This document shows, piece after piece, positions 43,871-55,125 of a stretch of 64,000 bases of DNA. Source of the DNA: Platynereis dumerilii (Eukaryota > Annelida > Polychaeta > Phyllodocida > Nereididae); contig JAPTHN010000008.1 in the NCBI GenBank assembly GCA_026936325.1, positions 51,315,706 through 51,379,705 of the forward strand, in the 5' to 3' direction. A model generated the notes under the pieces. The model saw only the letters and a program-made list of their open reading frames with translations. It did not search any database and was not told the DNA's origin. Numbering within the stretch: position 1 is the first letter of the stretch; every line of letters begins with the position of its first letter. Made by a program: the position numbers and the translations under genes.

Positions 43871-44704
43871 GGTGGCTCGCTACCCACGAAATTACGTCAC
43901 CTGCACATATTGCCGCGCAGCCAGGCAGGCCCTATCTATCGTAACGTCACCATTGCAGCTGAGAATTTCAGCATCTTTTTTTAATTCTGAGAATTTCATG
44001 CGTCGGCCGCTTCGTTTGCCATTTGCGCCACTTCTATTGGGGTTAGAGACTTCCCGTTTGGAGCATTAGATGCGCTATGAAGAGTACTACAAACAGCCGG
44101 AGTTTCAGCTTGATACTCAGAAAGAAAAATTTTAACAGACGATTTTCCCAAAGCAGGTCTAATTTCTCAAAAATGACTTGTTGATAAAAAAAAAATTGTA
44201 TATAAATTCCAAGTGTGGTAGGAAGGGTTGTCTATATTATAATATTGTTCCCCACTATTTTTGGAAGTAAATGACAAAGAAATAAAAAATCCTATCTAGT
44301 CAATTTTTTTTAGCACCATGGTTTATAAAAAAAATTAAATTGCCAAAATCAAAACTTTTATTCCGAGGCACTTGGAAAGTCCTTTAAACTAAATATATCT
44401 CTTTGAAATTTTAATCAGCTTTTTCATTAAAGTGTCTTCTTTAATTTCATGCTTCATTGCATAATATCGGATTCAGTGCCACTGATTGGCAGGGAAAACT
44501 TCACAGTAAAAACGTTAAGAAAAAAAATTGAGTTTTTCAAGTGTGCGTGGACTGACTTTCTAGTACATAACCTCAAATATTTTGGAAAAAAGGCTGGTAG
44601 CAAATACCTCCGTTTACATATCCTTGCTATAAACTATATATTGGATCATTTTAAACTATTTTTAAGAAATCCTATCTTGGAAAGTTCACGAGTATCGAGC
44701 CACC
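43871..44704. mobile_element. TTAA-targeted (piggyBac-type) MITE, 834 bp, unit 2
   Basis: TTAA at 43867-43870 and 44705-44708 with the same TIRs as the unit 1 copy. Slight internal differences (for example near 44125-44210) arose after duplication. Confidence 0.93.
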
Positions 44705-45230
44705 TTAAACACTTTTGGAGGTTTTTTGTGATGATTTCATAGCACAAAGGTCCAAGTTTTGACTCACCAGAGCTTTCATCCATCTCTCATGGACTTCCTC
44801 AGCTGTCTGGAAAATGCTCAGCTGGTCACATGACTGCCAAGGGTCAAGTCATGTGACAGGATGTTGCAGAAAATGGGTAAGGTGTGCATATCATATTACA
44901 CACATGTATAACAATATATGTAGGTGTTGCTAGGTGTAGGTGTTGCATTTCAGGTGGAGGGGTGTCAATTTTTAATAGCAACTTCTGTCAAACCAAGTCA
45001 TAAATTATGCGAGGTCCCTTGGCATAGCAAAGGCTGCATTTCTAAGTCCTGAGGTAAGCTCAGTCTCCTTCCCTCAGCTGCTGAGTTATTCTGGAGACCA
45101 TGTAAATACACAAATGTGTGGACAGCTTTGTGTCATTTTTATCAGATGGCTCTAAAGAGCATTGCAAACATTGTGTAAAAGAGAGTAAGAATTATTACAA
45201 TAATTACTTAATGTCACGTGGCAATGTGTA

Positions 45231-46151
45231 GGGAGAACCGTGGCACATTGGGACACTTTTAACGTCAACTAATTTTGCTCAATGCTGAAAGCACTCAAAA
45301 GTTTGCATGAATATCACCAATACTGTTGAGCTTAAATGGAAGGTATAATAAATTAGACTGCACCTCCTCTTTTGCAGCCTGATAGCTAAATGTGAGTCGT
45401 GATCACTACTGTCCCAATGTCCACCGACGGGGCACATTGGGACATCGATTAAAAAATCATTTTAGCACTCCATGTGCACTAGATATTACAAATAAGTAAA
45501 GTGTAAGACTATATACAGTGCATTAACACCTTGGATTGCCAATAGTTCATAACTTTAAACAGTTTTAAACATATAACATAAACTGTCCAGGGTGCAGTCG
45601 TTTATGTAAGTAACACACAGTGCTTTGCAATAAATTTGTTCACTTGTAATTCACTAATTCTCTATTCACTGTGGCCTGAATACCTATTTCGTGCTTTCTA
45701 GGTCATTCAGTACACTTGGACACTTACATTCTGCCATATAAAGTGCATCCCAATGTGCCCTGAGTTCAGTGTCCCAATGAGCCCCGATATGACTTATACA
45801 CCAAATGCTAATTTCTCAGGCACCAGTGGGCGTGTTTATCAGGATAGCAATTCATCATTTTTTGTTATGATGTATCAAGTTCATATATAAGCATTGAGAA
45901 AGCCTCATTGTTCATGGTTTGTCCAGAGAATGGTTTGAATTGATCCCCTCTCAATTTACTTAAGTAGTAGGAAAACAAACTTTTCCTCACCACACTTCTG
46001 CATGTTGCTGTAACTTGTCAATAAAATGATAGAAACATCGGGATGGGAAATTACAAGATATGATGGCACTACCATATCATATACCTTGCCAGAATCCAAG
46101 AAACCCCATTGTCCCATGGTTCCCCACATTCCAATGTGTCCCGGTTCCCCC
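45231..46151. mobile_element. TA-targeted TIR element, 921 bp (unit 2)
   Basis: Third copy of the 30287-31205 element, with a few private changes. It precedes the intact GPCR by 166 bp. Confidence 0.9.
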
Positions 46152-46317
46152 TATAACTAGATATGGGTTAATATTATGCTCAATTCTCACTGGAGCAGAC
46201 AGAAATGGGTTTAGCACGTGGTTTAGCACGTGCTTATATTTATACACATATAGGGGAGCTGATTGTCCTTCTCGCAAAGTAACATAGCCTGCTGTACCAA
46301 ACTATTCTTGTTGAAAT

Positions 46318-47301
46318 ATGGTGCTTGCTGGCACACAGTACTCCAACCAACACACATTGGACACAACAGAGACTTCAATTCTCGCAGACTTTGCATCCAA
46401 TGGAACTGATACTTACACATACAACATTTCTGAAATTGCAAATTACTCTGTAAGTCAAATATCGGACATCAATTTCTTTAAGGTCAGGCTCAGCATCCTG
46501 GCTGTGGTCATCCCGCTAGGTCTTGTGTTTAACTCCTTGGCAGGCGCGGTGTTTGTCAAAAACGGAGTCCAGAAGTCTGCTGCGACATTTTACTTCTTCA
46601 CTTTGGCTTGTGCCGATAACACTGTTCTCATAGGGGAGCTGATTGTCCTTCTTGTTGAAACGAGAAACATCCATACATCCAAGTTTGCTTCCTTCTTGAG
46701 GTTCTTTGGTCGCTTGCTTTCATCTTGGTTGGTTGTGGCGATTTCAGTAGACAGATTCATAACAGTGACTTACCCACTAAAGAAAGACTGGATTTCTACT
46801 CTGCGCAAAGCCAGGGTCATCATTGGAACGTTAATACTTATCAGCCTTTTTGTGTCGATCATGAGACTCTTGTTTTTCGAACTTTGGATTTCGTCTGGAA
46901 TTGGTTTTATTTCAAGGTATGTTGGTGAACTGGTGATTCCAAGTATTATCATCTTGGCATTCAACATCCCAATCATCCTCAGATTGAAAAAAGCTCAGAC
47001 ACAAAGAAAACAATTCAAGATTGGTCAGAGAAAAAACGAAGGCACTCGTAGAGTGAGCCATACCACTTTAGCACTTGTTGCAGTGTCTGCTGCTTTTGTC
47101 ACTTTGCGTGCTCCACTTTTGATCATGTTGAGCTATATTATGGTGAACGGTTACAAGAACTCACATTTTTGGAATGCCATTAGCATCGCAAAAATTATAG
47201 ACGTCTTAAATTTTGCTGTTAATTTCTTCCTCTACATGATGACCGGCCAAAAGTATAGACGTCAAATTCTAAGTTTCATTTGTTGTCGAGCAGATAAATA
47301 A
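46318..47301 (+). CDS. Intact rhodopsin-like peptide GPCR
   Basis: 327 residues in one exon. N-terminal tail with N-glycosylation sites (NGT, NIS, NYS); TM1 about 58-80 with FNSLAG; TM2 about 92-113 with Asp100 in LACAD; TM3 about 134-152 ending VDRF (DRY variant); TM4 166-188; TM5 204-224; basic third loop; TM6 about 251-273 with TLRAP where CWxP is usual; TM7 ending NFFLYMMTG, the variant typical of FMRFamide-like and other invertebrate peptide receptors; short Cys-containing tail. The usual TM3 extracellular Cys is not evident. Start chosen because the frame is conserved from this ATG in all three copies. Ligand unknown. AATAAA at 47712. Probably the parent of the two truncated copies. Confidence 0.9.
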   Translation: MVLAGTQYSNQHTLDTTETSILADFASNGTDTYTYNISEIANYSVSQISDINFFKVRLSILAVVIPLGLVFNSLAGAVFVKNGVQKSAATFYFFTLACADNTVLIGELIVLLVETRNIHTSKFASFLRFFGRLLSSWLVVAISVDRFITVTYPLKKDWISTLRKARVIIGTLILISLFVSIMRLLFFELWISSGIGFISRYVGELVIPSIIILAFNIPIILRLKKAQTQRKQFKIGQRKNEGTRRVSHTTLALVAVSAAFVTLRAPLLIMLSYIMVNGYKNSHFWNAISIAKIIDVLNFAVNFFLYMMTGQKYRRQILSFICCRADK

Positions 47302-47811
47302 GGAGACAGGTTGTTTCTTCATACTGACAGGCTATGATTATCAGCAAGGCAAATTTTTGCAATCACAAGGGAATTAATACTAACTTAGAGGGGACCAGCA
47401 GATAACCTGGGTTGGGGTGTTTCTTTGACTGGAAATTTTATTTTGGCTAGAAAATAATTCATATTCAATCTTATTGTCTACAATTATCGAAACCCAACTT
47501 TAAATCTGCATGGAAGATGAAATGATGCAGAGGTTCAAACTATATTAATTGCATGTTTAATAGCATACGGTTGGCACCAAAAGCTGTGAATAATCATAAT
47601 CCTTTGATCATGATTCTCTAATTTACTATGTGGATAGGAGAATAATTGAAGAGTTACCAATTTATTTGTGTAAGAAGCAATTTCGATCCAACTTGTAACT
47701 TGATATTCTAAAATAAAAAGTTATTTAAATACAGTGTACACAGCTCTGTGCAATTGTTGTTGTTACTCTTACCATTAAGCAACTAGAGCCTCACGACAAA
47801 ATTTTATAATA
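47302..47811. other. 3' flank of intact GPCR
   Basis: AT-rich, with AATAAA at 47712-47717; probable 3' UTR. No other gene seen. Confidence 0.5.
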
Positions 47812-47879
47812 TTTATACCATTTGACACTTGTCAGCCAATTACACGCCAGTATTTCACTGCAATGAATGCCAAACATTA

Positions 47880-50296
47880 GGGGAGAGACAGGTTAGTTGA
47901 GACTTTTTCAGAAAAGCTGGCCTGCAGGCTGAACGAACAATGATATTGGAATGACGAATATCCACGTCAATGGGGAAATACATTGTTCAAATAGATGGAG
48001 AAACCTGACTTTCTCAATTGGATAGTTTTTACCCCAGATGGCATCAAACAAGGTCATGTCAAACGTATGAACTAACCCACATGGTAAGGTTAGTTGATAC
48101 CAAGGCAGGTTAGTTGTTACACCAAACCCTGATAGACAACGCAAGGAAAAAGTCACATGCTTGCGCCTCTTTAGGATGCTATAAAACCAAACGCCTTAAC
48201 CAAGCTACTTTCTGGTCCCATGAATGCATATCTACTTCCATTGTGAGCCGGATCTAATGGTCGACCTGTTTGGAGGAAGAGATCTCATGACAATTAAGTT
48301 CAACCAAAGATTCATCTATAGTGCTTTTTCATGTGAATTCCTGGGTAGCATTTTGATTTTACTTATTGGTCAGGGATGTTATTTAGACCAGGCCAGCTAA
48401 CAGAGCCTAGCAAATCTCCTGTATCAACAAACCCATCCACTCAATTATTTCAGAAAACAGCAGGGCTCTGAACCACAGATTAAACTAGGTCATCTTTGGT
48501 GGCTTATAAATAACCATTTTCACATACCTTATCAATATACTAAGATACTCCGAATCATCCTTCACTCATAGCGAGGAAAAAAAAACATGTAGGGGAACAT
48601 GGGGACCGACGAGCCATGGGGACCGATGGGCCATCCTCTTAACTCCACATCAAAAACGTTTCATAACACCTAATTTGCATTTTTAGTATTGCTTATCACA
48701 TCTATGAATACCATATTGACAACTGATCAATAAGTGATAGCACAAGCGTGTAGGAGGCAAAATGAAATTTTCGACATCTAAATTTTTTTTTTCTGATTCA
48801 GAAAAAGTTTAATATCTCAAAGGTGGGTGGACTCGACACAATATATTTTCTATTATGATTTGTCCTATATATTGGTGATAATTTACACATTGAATTTTAG
48901 GAACAAGAACCACATTTCACCAAAAAAGAGGGGTTAGACTGTTCAGAAAGCTTTTGGGGACCGATGGGCCACCCAACATGGGGACCGATGGGCCACTATT
49001 TCTTGAGATTTTCTATAGGTGGCGTATTGGCATGGGGCTGGATATTAAAGTCTTTTATGGGAAAAAGCACAATAGAACTTCTGCTGGCATCTTTAAATGA
49101 TAAGTTTTGACTTTAATGAATACCCTCGAATTTGCAGTGATAGATTTGCCTTAGTAATGGCTTCAAACACAAAATGGTGGAAATTTAAAATATCCATAAT
49201 CAAAAATTTTCAATCTAGGTAGTATTTGGGATATGATAAACATTAGGACCCTGTTAGACATTGATTCAATATTGAGTGTAAGTTAAATTTTCACCAAAAT
49301 ATAAGCTGATGAAGGGTTACTGATGAATTTTATTGTTTTGATTCAAGATTTCTCCTGCAGGTGGCATACTAGTACAGTGTCATTGGAAAATTTAACTTTT
49401 CCTCTAAAAATCTAAATGATGGACAGAAATGATTCATTGATGGAGAAAAAATTAATATATTATCATTTTTTAATATTCATCAACAAATTTGAGGTATTAG
49501 ACAAGATTTTGATGATCACGATGGTAGCCAAACTTCGGTATCGACCAAATATCAAATAATATTTTTTTCTTAGTGACCAATGAACCAATCGTTTTGGAAT
49601 TCTCCAATATAGTTTTTAATGCATCTGTTCATGTACTGCTAAAATATCATCTCAATAGATTGACTATAACTACAAAAAAGTAACTCCTAACATTTGTGAA
49701 AATTAAGCTTTTTGTCAAAGTGTAAAATCTGGGCATATCTATATTCTTTCGATCTCTTATTGTCCTATACACAAAAACATATTGGAAACAAATTTTGAAT
49801 TCTTTATCCACCCTTTGGCAAGTTATTAACATGGTCCATCGAACCCCATGGGATGGCCCATCGGTCCCCATGGTTGGGGACCGATGGGCCACCATCTTTC
49901 TTGACAGAAAATGTGTTTTCTAATCTTTCTTCCTAGGTTGATCTATGTGAATCTTATATCATTTTAAAGAGAATTACGCCAGCTAATAGGGTGCACAGTA
50001 TGAATCCTTTATCTGAAGCAGATTTGCCTCCATGGTAAATAATTTGTCAAGCGGCCCATCGGTCCCCACTCTCCCCTAGGTTTTCAGCTCAAATTCACTC
50101 GGAACAGCGATTTTTGCAAGTTTTGACCTTCCTCCCAAATCTTGATTCTGATTCTACATTGACCTATATGAGAAAATTAATTTTTAAATTCTGCTTCTTG
50201 CAAATGGCATCACTCTCTCAAATGATCATTTAGAACTATGACCAGTAGATGGGACATATCAACTAACCTTGCGTATCAACTACCCTGCCTCTCCCC
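47880..50296. mobile_element. TA-targeted TIR element, outer, 2417 bp
   Basis: TA at 47878-47879 and 50297-50298. Ends GGGGAGAGACAGGTTAGTTG and (reverse complement) GGGGAGAGGCAGGGTAGTTG. GGTTAGTTGATACCAAGG and GGCAGGTTAGTTGTTAC repeat near 48086-48120, and complementary copies near 50259-50290. Contains the 48592-50076 element; without it the outer element is about 930 bp, similar in size to the other families here. Confidence 0.9.
48592..50076. mobile_element. TA-targeted TIR element, inner, 1485 bp
   Basis: TA at 48590-48591 and 50077-50078. Ends GGGGAACATGGGGACCGACG and (reverse complement) GGGGAGAGTGGGGACCGATG. The motif GGGGACCGATGGGCCA recurs at 48618, 48956, 48978 and 49866 and, inverted, near 49853 and 50053. 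No transposase frame. Confidence 0.92.
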
Positions 50297-50462
50297 TAAT
50301 CATTGTTGTTCGTTTATTTGGCAATGTTTGCATGTTTGAGTGTTTGTCTCATGGTGAAAGCCATTTTTCCAACAGGATCAGGAATATGCGTTTGTCAAAC
50401 CTCGAGCAAAAACACTTGCTGGATAAATAGCATATTCCCTCTCACCTTGTGAATAACCTATA

Positions 50463-51409
50463 TAGGGTGTCTACAGAAAAAGAGGACAGTCACTTGTCCT
50501 CTTTTTTTGCACTCATATCAGTTCAGAATTTGGTGATTAGTCTGACATAAGAGTGGATTTGACAGACAGCCATATTAGATATATTGCAAATATTTTTATT
50601 TGTGAATTAGATAACTTCTAAAGACAAAATGGAAGCATGATTTGCGAAAGTGCTTGCGTTGCTCCAAGCTGACCAGGTTCGTCCTGTTCTCCACATTGTT
50701 GATGAGAAATTATTCACCATTTATGGCGTTTGTAAGAGAAGGAATGAATCATCCGTGAGTTGTGGGACGCTTGCGGATGCCACAGCTGCTGACAATTCAT
50801 ATTCAGGACCTAACACTTGGTCTTCAACATGGGGTCATCTGATGCCAATAAAATCACAAAAATGTCACAAATATCCATTCATTAGACCACCTGAATCAAT
50901 GCAAATGTGTATAATAACATTCTGAAAGAATTTGTTGTGCCATGGCGTCAGATAAGAAAGTCTTTTTTTGGCAAAATCATCTTCCAACAAGGTGTATCAC
51001 CTGTTCACACTGCCTAGAAGACTCGGGAGTGCTTCAAAACAAACCTGCTTAAAAAGGTAGAGGGCCACCATAATTAGTCTCCTGAGCTGGACACAGTGAG
51101 TTAATCAGTATGGGCAACTTTGAAGGCAGAATCCAGCAAGTTATCCCAACCCACACAGTAAAGTTAAAGGCCTCCGTCATGTCTGCATTTGGCAAAATGC
51201 TGGTGGAGTGCATCAAACATTCTTTCACATCATTTTGGTCTCACCTGCAGAAAGTCATCACAGCAAGGGGTGCGAATAATGGGTAATTTGACTGTTCTGA
51301 TAATACTGTTCATATACAAATCATGTTTTGTTGAATAATGATGCTTGGCACAAAATAAACTGTATATATTCAAATTTGTTGACTTTTCTTTTTTTCTGTA
51401 GACACCCTG
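50463..51409 (+). mobile_element. mariner-like transposon, decayed, 947 bp
   Basis: TA flanks at 50461-50462 and 51410-51411. TIR TAGGGTGTCTACAGAAAAA pairs with TTTTTCTGTAGACACCCTG (one mismatch). The interior keeps scattered transposase pieces read on the plus strand: DEKLFTI near 50703 (first catalytic Asp region), a PVHTA-like block near 51003, SPELD near 51078 and VWATLKAES near 51109, in the order of IS630/mariner transposases. The frame is broken by several stops and shifts. A 22-nt hairpin (AGAGGACA/TGTCCTCT) lies just inside the left TIR. Confidence 0.82.
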
Positions 51410-51411
51410 TA

Positions 51412-51989
51412 CATTCCAGAAACGTCATTGGACCATATCAATATTTTTATTAAGTGTTATTTATGCAGTTGAAACATCACTTAGCAGTGCAATCAGCCTA
51501 TGAGTATGTGAATAAACAATGATATCATATAATTTTCTGAGTAATGAGTAATGTAATGACGAACAATCATTTTTTGGTCAATCTATTGTTGCTCATGTTG
51601 TTGTTAAACTCACAATTTATGACTCTGCGGATTTATGAAGTTTATGATGACACTAATAGAAAAAGGCAAATTCTAGGAATTTACAGATATCACCTTTCCA
51701 GTAAACCATTGTTGCTCGCCTAAAAAATAAGCCAAATCATAGTCCTCTTTAAATGGGTTAATCTTTTTGACTGCCCTATCCTGTTGCGAATGTCTTTTTT
51801 TTTCTGAGACAAAATGTAACATAATAATCGAACTTGATATGAGGAGCACAAATGTACTTTACTCCTCCTGTTATCCTGTTTTACTTGGCATATGTTCTTG
51901 GGGTATATTATAGACAACATGTAGGCCTATGTGTATTAGTATAATTTGTTCACGTCTGCTGCATTAACACTGTAGAGAAAACTGCAATT
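51412..51989. other. Upstream region of the nicotinic receptor gene
   Basis: AT-rich, presumably promoter and 5' UTR of the gene starting at 51990. No distinct TATA or other promoter element can be called. Confidence 0.4.
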
Positions 51990-52044
51990 ATGAAGTTTGT
52001 TGGACTTTTTGCTGTGGTTATGGCTATCTTCACCTTTGTTGCAG
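51990..52044 (+). CDS. Nicotinic acetylcholine receptor subunit, exon 1 (signal peptide)
   Basis: ATG opens MKFVGLFAVVMAIFTFVA, a clean signal peptide (Lys, hydrophobic core, small residues before cleavage). Donor GTAATG; exit phase 1. The next exon accepts phase 1. Distance to exon 2 is 1.3 kb. The start is chosen because this ATG alone gives a secretory leader that splices in frame to the ligand-binding domain. Confidence 0.75.
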
Positions 52045-52199
52045 GTAATGTTGGCTTTATTAATACTTTGTAGTATATGCATGTGAGGGATCTGTCTCTT
52101 GGCCAGTATAGACTTATTAGACACTGATACAAGGGCCCACCATTTTAACATCTCTTATTAATGACATCCAATTGAGATTTTGCAACTGAAGGTACATAT

Positions 52200-52560
52200 T
52201 TACAGGAAATATCTTTGGGGGTAACCATTTGAAATCACCCAGTCAACAATTAGTCCTCACTGTGATATATCTGTGAGCTCTTCAAATATATATATACCTT
52301 AAAAGCTCACAGTAAAGACCGCGCATCAACCTCTTTTTGAAGCAAGTCAATGAGAGTGATGTGAGCTCAAAAGCTGAGGTCACGCTGTAAGCTCAGTGAG
52401 AGCCTAATGTGAGGTATCATAGTGATATTAGTGTGATTGCCTTGTGAGCTTTCTGCAACCTCTATGTGAGCTCTCTGATATATATTCTGTGAGCTATTAG
52501 TGTGAGCTTTCTGCGAGCCTTTTATGAGGTCATCTCGGCAATGTGACCTTCCTGTGACCT
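52200..52560. repeat. GTGAGCT-rich degenerate repeat in intron 1
   Basis: Dense TGTGAGCT/GTGAGG motifs, bounded at the left by the inverted pair CTGTGAGCTCTTCAA and TTAAAAGCTCACAG (52268-52312). Possibly a MITE with expanded internal motif. Confidence 0.55.
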
Positions 52561-52769
52561 GTTCTGGAGTCCTACAGGCAGAATAGCAAGTTTGTTCACC
52601 CATTTTATTTCCCAAATATTGTTGCTGGATTGGGGGGGGGGGGTTCATTCAATCCTCTCATTCTTGTGGTTCAACCCGTACATATCTACCACAACCTGAA
52701 ACATAAAACAACAATAAAACATTTATGTACTAAATATGAAATGTCAGCATTTTCAATAAAACCCAATAT

Positions 52770-53107
52770 CCCCATGGGCACATCAACGTTGCAGCAACGT
52801 TGCAACGATGTCACACTTGTCGTCAAATGACGTAGAATTGTATGGTTGAAATTATGTTGTCACAATGTTGTGAAGCAATGTCAAAGATACGACGTTAGCA
52901 TGCAACGTTGTGGCGACGTTTTACAACATTTTGAGGCAATGTCACGAGTTCGACATTAGCTTGTGACATTGTGGCAATGTTGTTAAAAAACCCCAACGTC
53001 ATGTTCATGTTGGGGCGACATAATCTCTACCATACATATCTACGTGACCAACAGACCAGCCCTCCACCAATTAGCAACGTCGGGGATTACGTCGTGTGCC
53101 CACTGGG
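52770..53107. mobile_element. TIR element rich in AACGTTG/GACGTT motifs, 338 bp
   Basis: Ends CCCCATGGGCACATCAACGT and (reverse complement) CCCAGTGGGCACACGACGTA are imperfect TIRs; possible ATAT flank on both sides. The interior is a series of CAACGTTG, GCAATGTCA and GCGACGTT motifs. Non-autonomous DNA element of a type common in marine invertebrates; superfamily not assigned. Confidence 0.7.
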
Positions 53108-53380
53108 ATATAGGGTGAATTATCTTATGCTGTGTGTGGTGTGTAGTGGTTGATGTATATTATCTAATCATTCGAAAGCACATTGTCAATTGATCACAGC
53201 ATAAGTTTAAAATGGAAAACACGACTAGTTCTTACATATCAATATTGGGTGTTGCAATGGCTCCTGATCAATACTACATGCCAGTTAAACGATTGTGCCA
53301 ATACTGCTGTATAATTTAATGCCCAGAACACATAATATGTGGTTGTCAATTTTTGTAGGCTTAAACTTTTCCGTTTCCAG

Positions 53381-53544
53381 TACCAGTCCAGTCATCGGGG
53401 AGCTGGATGGACTATCTGAATGATGAAGGGAAACTGTACAACAACATCACAAGAGGGAAATACCCACACCTCCGCCCGGTGTCTAGCAAAGACGAAAATA
53501 TTAATGTGACCTTGCATTTTCAAATGTTGTACATCAATGACCTG
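53381..53544 (+). CDS. Nicotinic acetylcholine receptor subunit, exon 2
   Basis: 164 nt, acceptor TTCCGTTTCCAG, donor GTGAGT. Joined to exon 1 in phase 1 it reads VPVQSSGSWMDYLNDEGKLY, NNITRGKYPHLRPVSSKDEN, INVTLHFQMLYINDL. The L(Y/F)..Y....RPV...-V.(V/L)..... order is the N-terminal helix and first strands of the Cys-loop receptor ligand-binding domain. Two N-glycosylation sites (NIT, NVT). Exit phase 0. Confidence 0.88.
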
Positions 53545-53903
53545 GTGAGTAGTCTGTGAACTATTCTAAGGAGCCATTCAGAAGTTATACTATTATAGAT
53601 ATTTTTAAAATTGAATTAACTCGATACCCCTCTTCCCTTCAGTTTCGTTTACAAGTTTACAATTTGATTCAGCAACGGCAATTGAGAAGAACACTGTTAT
53701 ATGCAGAGCTAATTTTTGACAAGGAAATAATAAATGTTAACAGAAAATAACAAGAAGTGAAATCAACAATTTTAAATGCCAGAATTCATAAATCGGTTTG
53801 AGTTTTAAAAGTCTTTGAAAATTGAACTTGATTTTTGACAGTTAAAGGGGTTTATAAGTGGGTGACATGGAATTATTAATTGACATATTTTGTCAAATTT
53901 CAG

Positions 53904-53948
53904 GATGTGGAAACGGGATTTCTATCAGCAGACATGAGAATTGGAATG
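53904..53948 (+). CDS. Nicotinic acetylcholine receptor subunit, exon 3 (45 nt)
   Basis: Exactly 45 nt and phase 0, the conserved size of this exon in nicotinic receptor genes. Reads DVETGFLSADMRIGM. In the family the loop D tryptophan lies at the position that is Arg here (TNIWLQM against ADMRIGM), so the complementary-face contact is altered. Confidence 0.85.
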
Positions 53949-54590
53949 GTTTGTCATTTAATTCTTATTAATAATAAAACAATGATAATATGGATTTATA
54001 AAGCGCTAATTTCAGTAAACTGCTCATCAGCGCTTTTTCGGATCAATCAATTGTAGGAATTCTGAAACAAACTCGTTTTTAGATTCTTCTTGAAGCTTTC
54101 CAGGCCCGATTTCACCAACCTGTTGGGACTAATTGCTTTAGACTAGTCCCAATTCAGCAAAACCATTTCACCAACGTCTCACATGTATCTATGTACAATT
54201 ATCCAATTTGCAGTAACAAAAAATTACACATGCTTAAGATATGTTTGCAACAATAAATATTTGACACAATTACATTTTTTGGTGACGTTTGATTAAGAAT
54301 ATTAATTATTTGTTTTAATGCAAATTGAAAAAAAATCTATTTCAATGATGCCCTTTAAGCTATGGTCCTTCCTAGACATGAGAAAAATATTTAATTAGAC
54401 AAAATCTTGCAAAAACTATGAAAAAGTTTTTAAAAAATATTTTCAGACGCGTCTTTTTGAGACTGGTGGCAAGTCAAGTGTTTTAGTGAAATTTCAAGCC
54501 ATTTCACCAACAAATTAGAGACAAGTCCCAATTGTTTTTGGATTGGACTGCTCCTAAGCTGTTGTTAGGCATTCTTACCAAATGACTAAT
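53949..54590. other. Intron 3, left part
   Basis: No gene. ATGGATTTATAAAGCGC near 53990 resembles the 3' end of an invertebrate retroposon. Confidence 0.4.
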
Positions 54591-55125
54591 AGTTAATGAC
54601 AAACTAACAACAGTTTGTGGTCAACAGTGAGTGATCAACTGACCAACGGTTAGTGATCAACTGACCAACAGTTAGTGACCAACAGTCAGTGACCATCAGT
54701 TAGTGACCAACAGTCAGTGACCAAGAGTTAGTGACCAAGAGTTAGTGAACAACAGTAGTGCACCAACAGTTAGTGCACCCACAGATAGTGACCAACAACT
54801 AGTGACCAACAACTAGTTACCAACAGTGACCAACAGTTAGTGACCAACAGTTAGTGACCAACAGTTAGTGACCAACAGTTAGTGACCAACAGTTAGTGAC
54901 CAACAGTTAGTGACCAACAGTTAGTGACCAACAGTTAGTGACCAACAGTTAGTGACCAACAGTTAGTGACCAACAGTTAGTGACCAACAGTTAGTGTTAG
55001 TGCACCAACAGTTAGTGCACCAACAGTAACGTTAGTGACGAACAGTTAGTGACCATCTGAACAAGTTATTGACTAACAGTGTATGACCAACTGACCAACA
55101 GTTAGTGGCCAACAGTTAGTGACCA
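54590..55125. repeat. 14-bp minisatellite (AGTTAGTGACCAAC)n in intron 3
   Basis: Degenerate copies from about 54590, perfect back-to-back copies from about 54832 to 54993, then variants (GTTAGTGCACCAAC) to 55125. About 30 or more copies in total. Confidence 0.95.

Larger units (their letters stand above)
39571..46921. repeat. Tandem array unit 2
   Basis: Second full unit. Matches unit 1 until the GPCR breakpoint at 46921, after which this copy continues as an uninterrupted GPCR. Private features: a 5' deletion with templated insert at 46250-46272. Confidence 0.95.
47812..50462. repeat. RE-1 repeat, reverse orientation, split by nested elements
   Basis: 47812-47879 matches the reverse complement of the right end of 35152-35422 (TTTATACCATTTGACAC, CAGTATTTCACTGCA), and 50297-50462 the rest, ending GTGAATAACCTATA. 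The two halves rejoin at a single TA if the element between them is removed. Confidence 0.75.
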
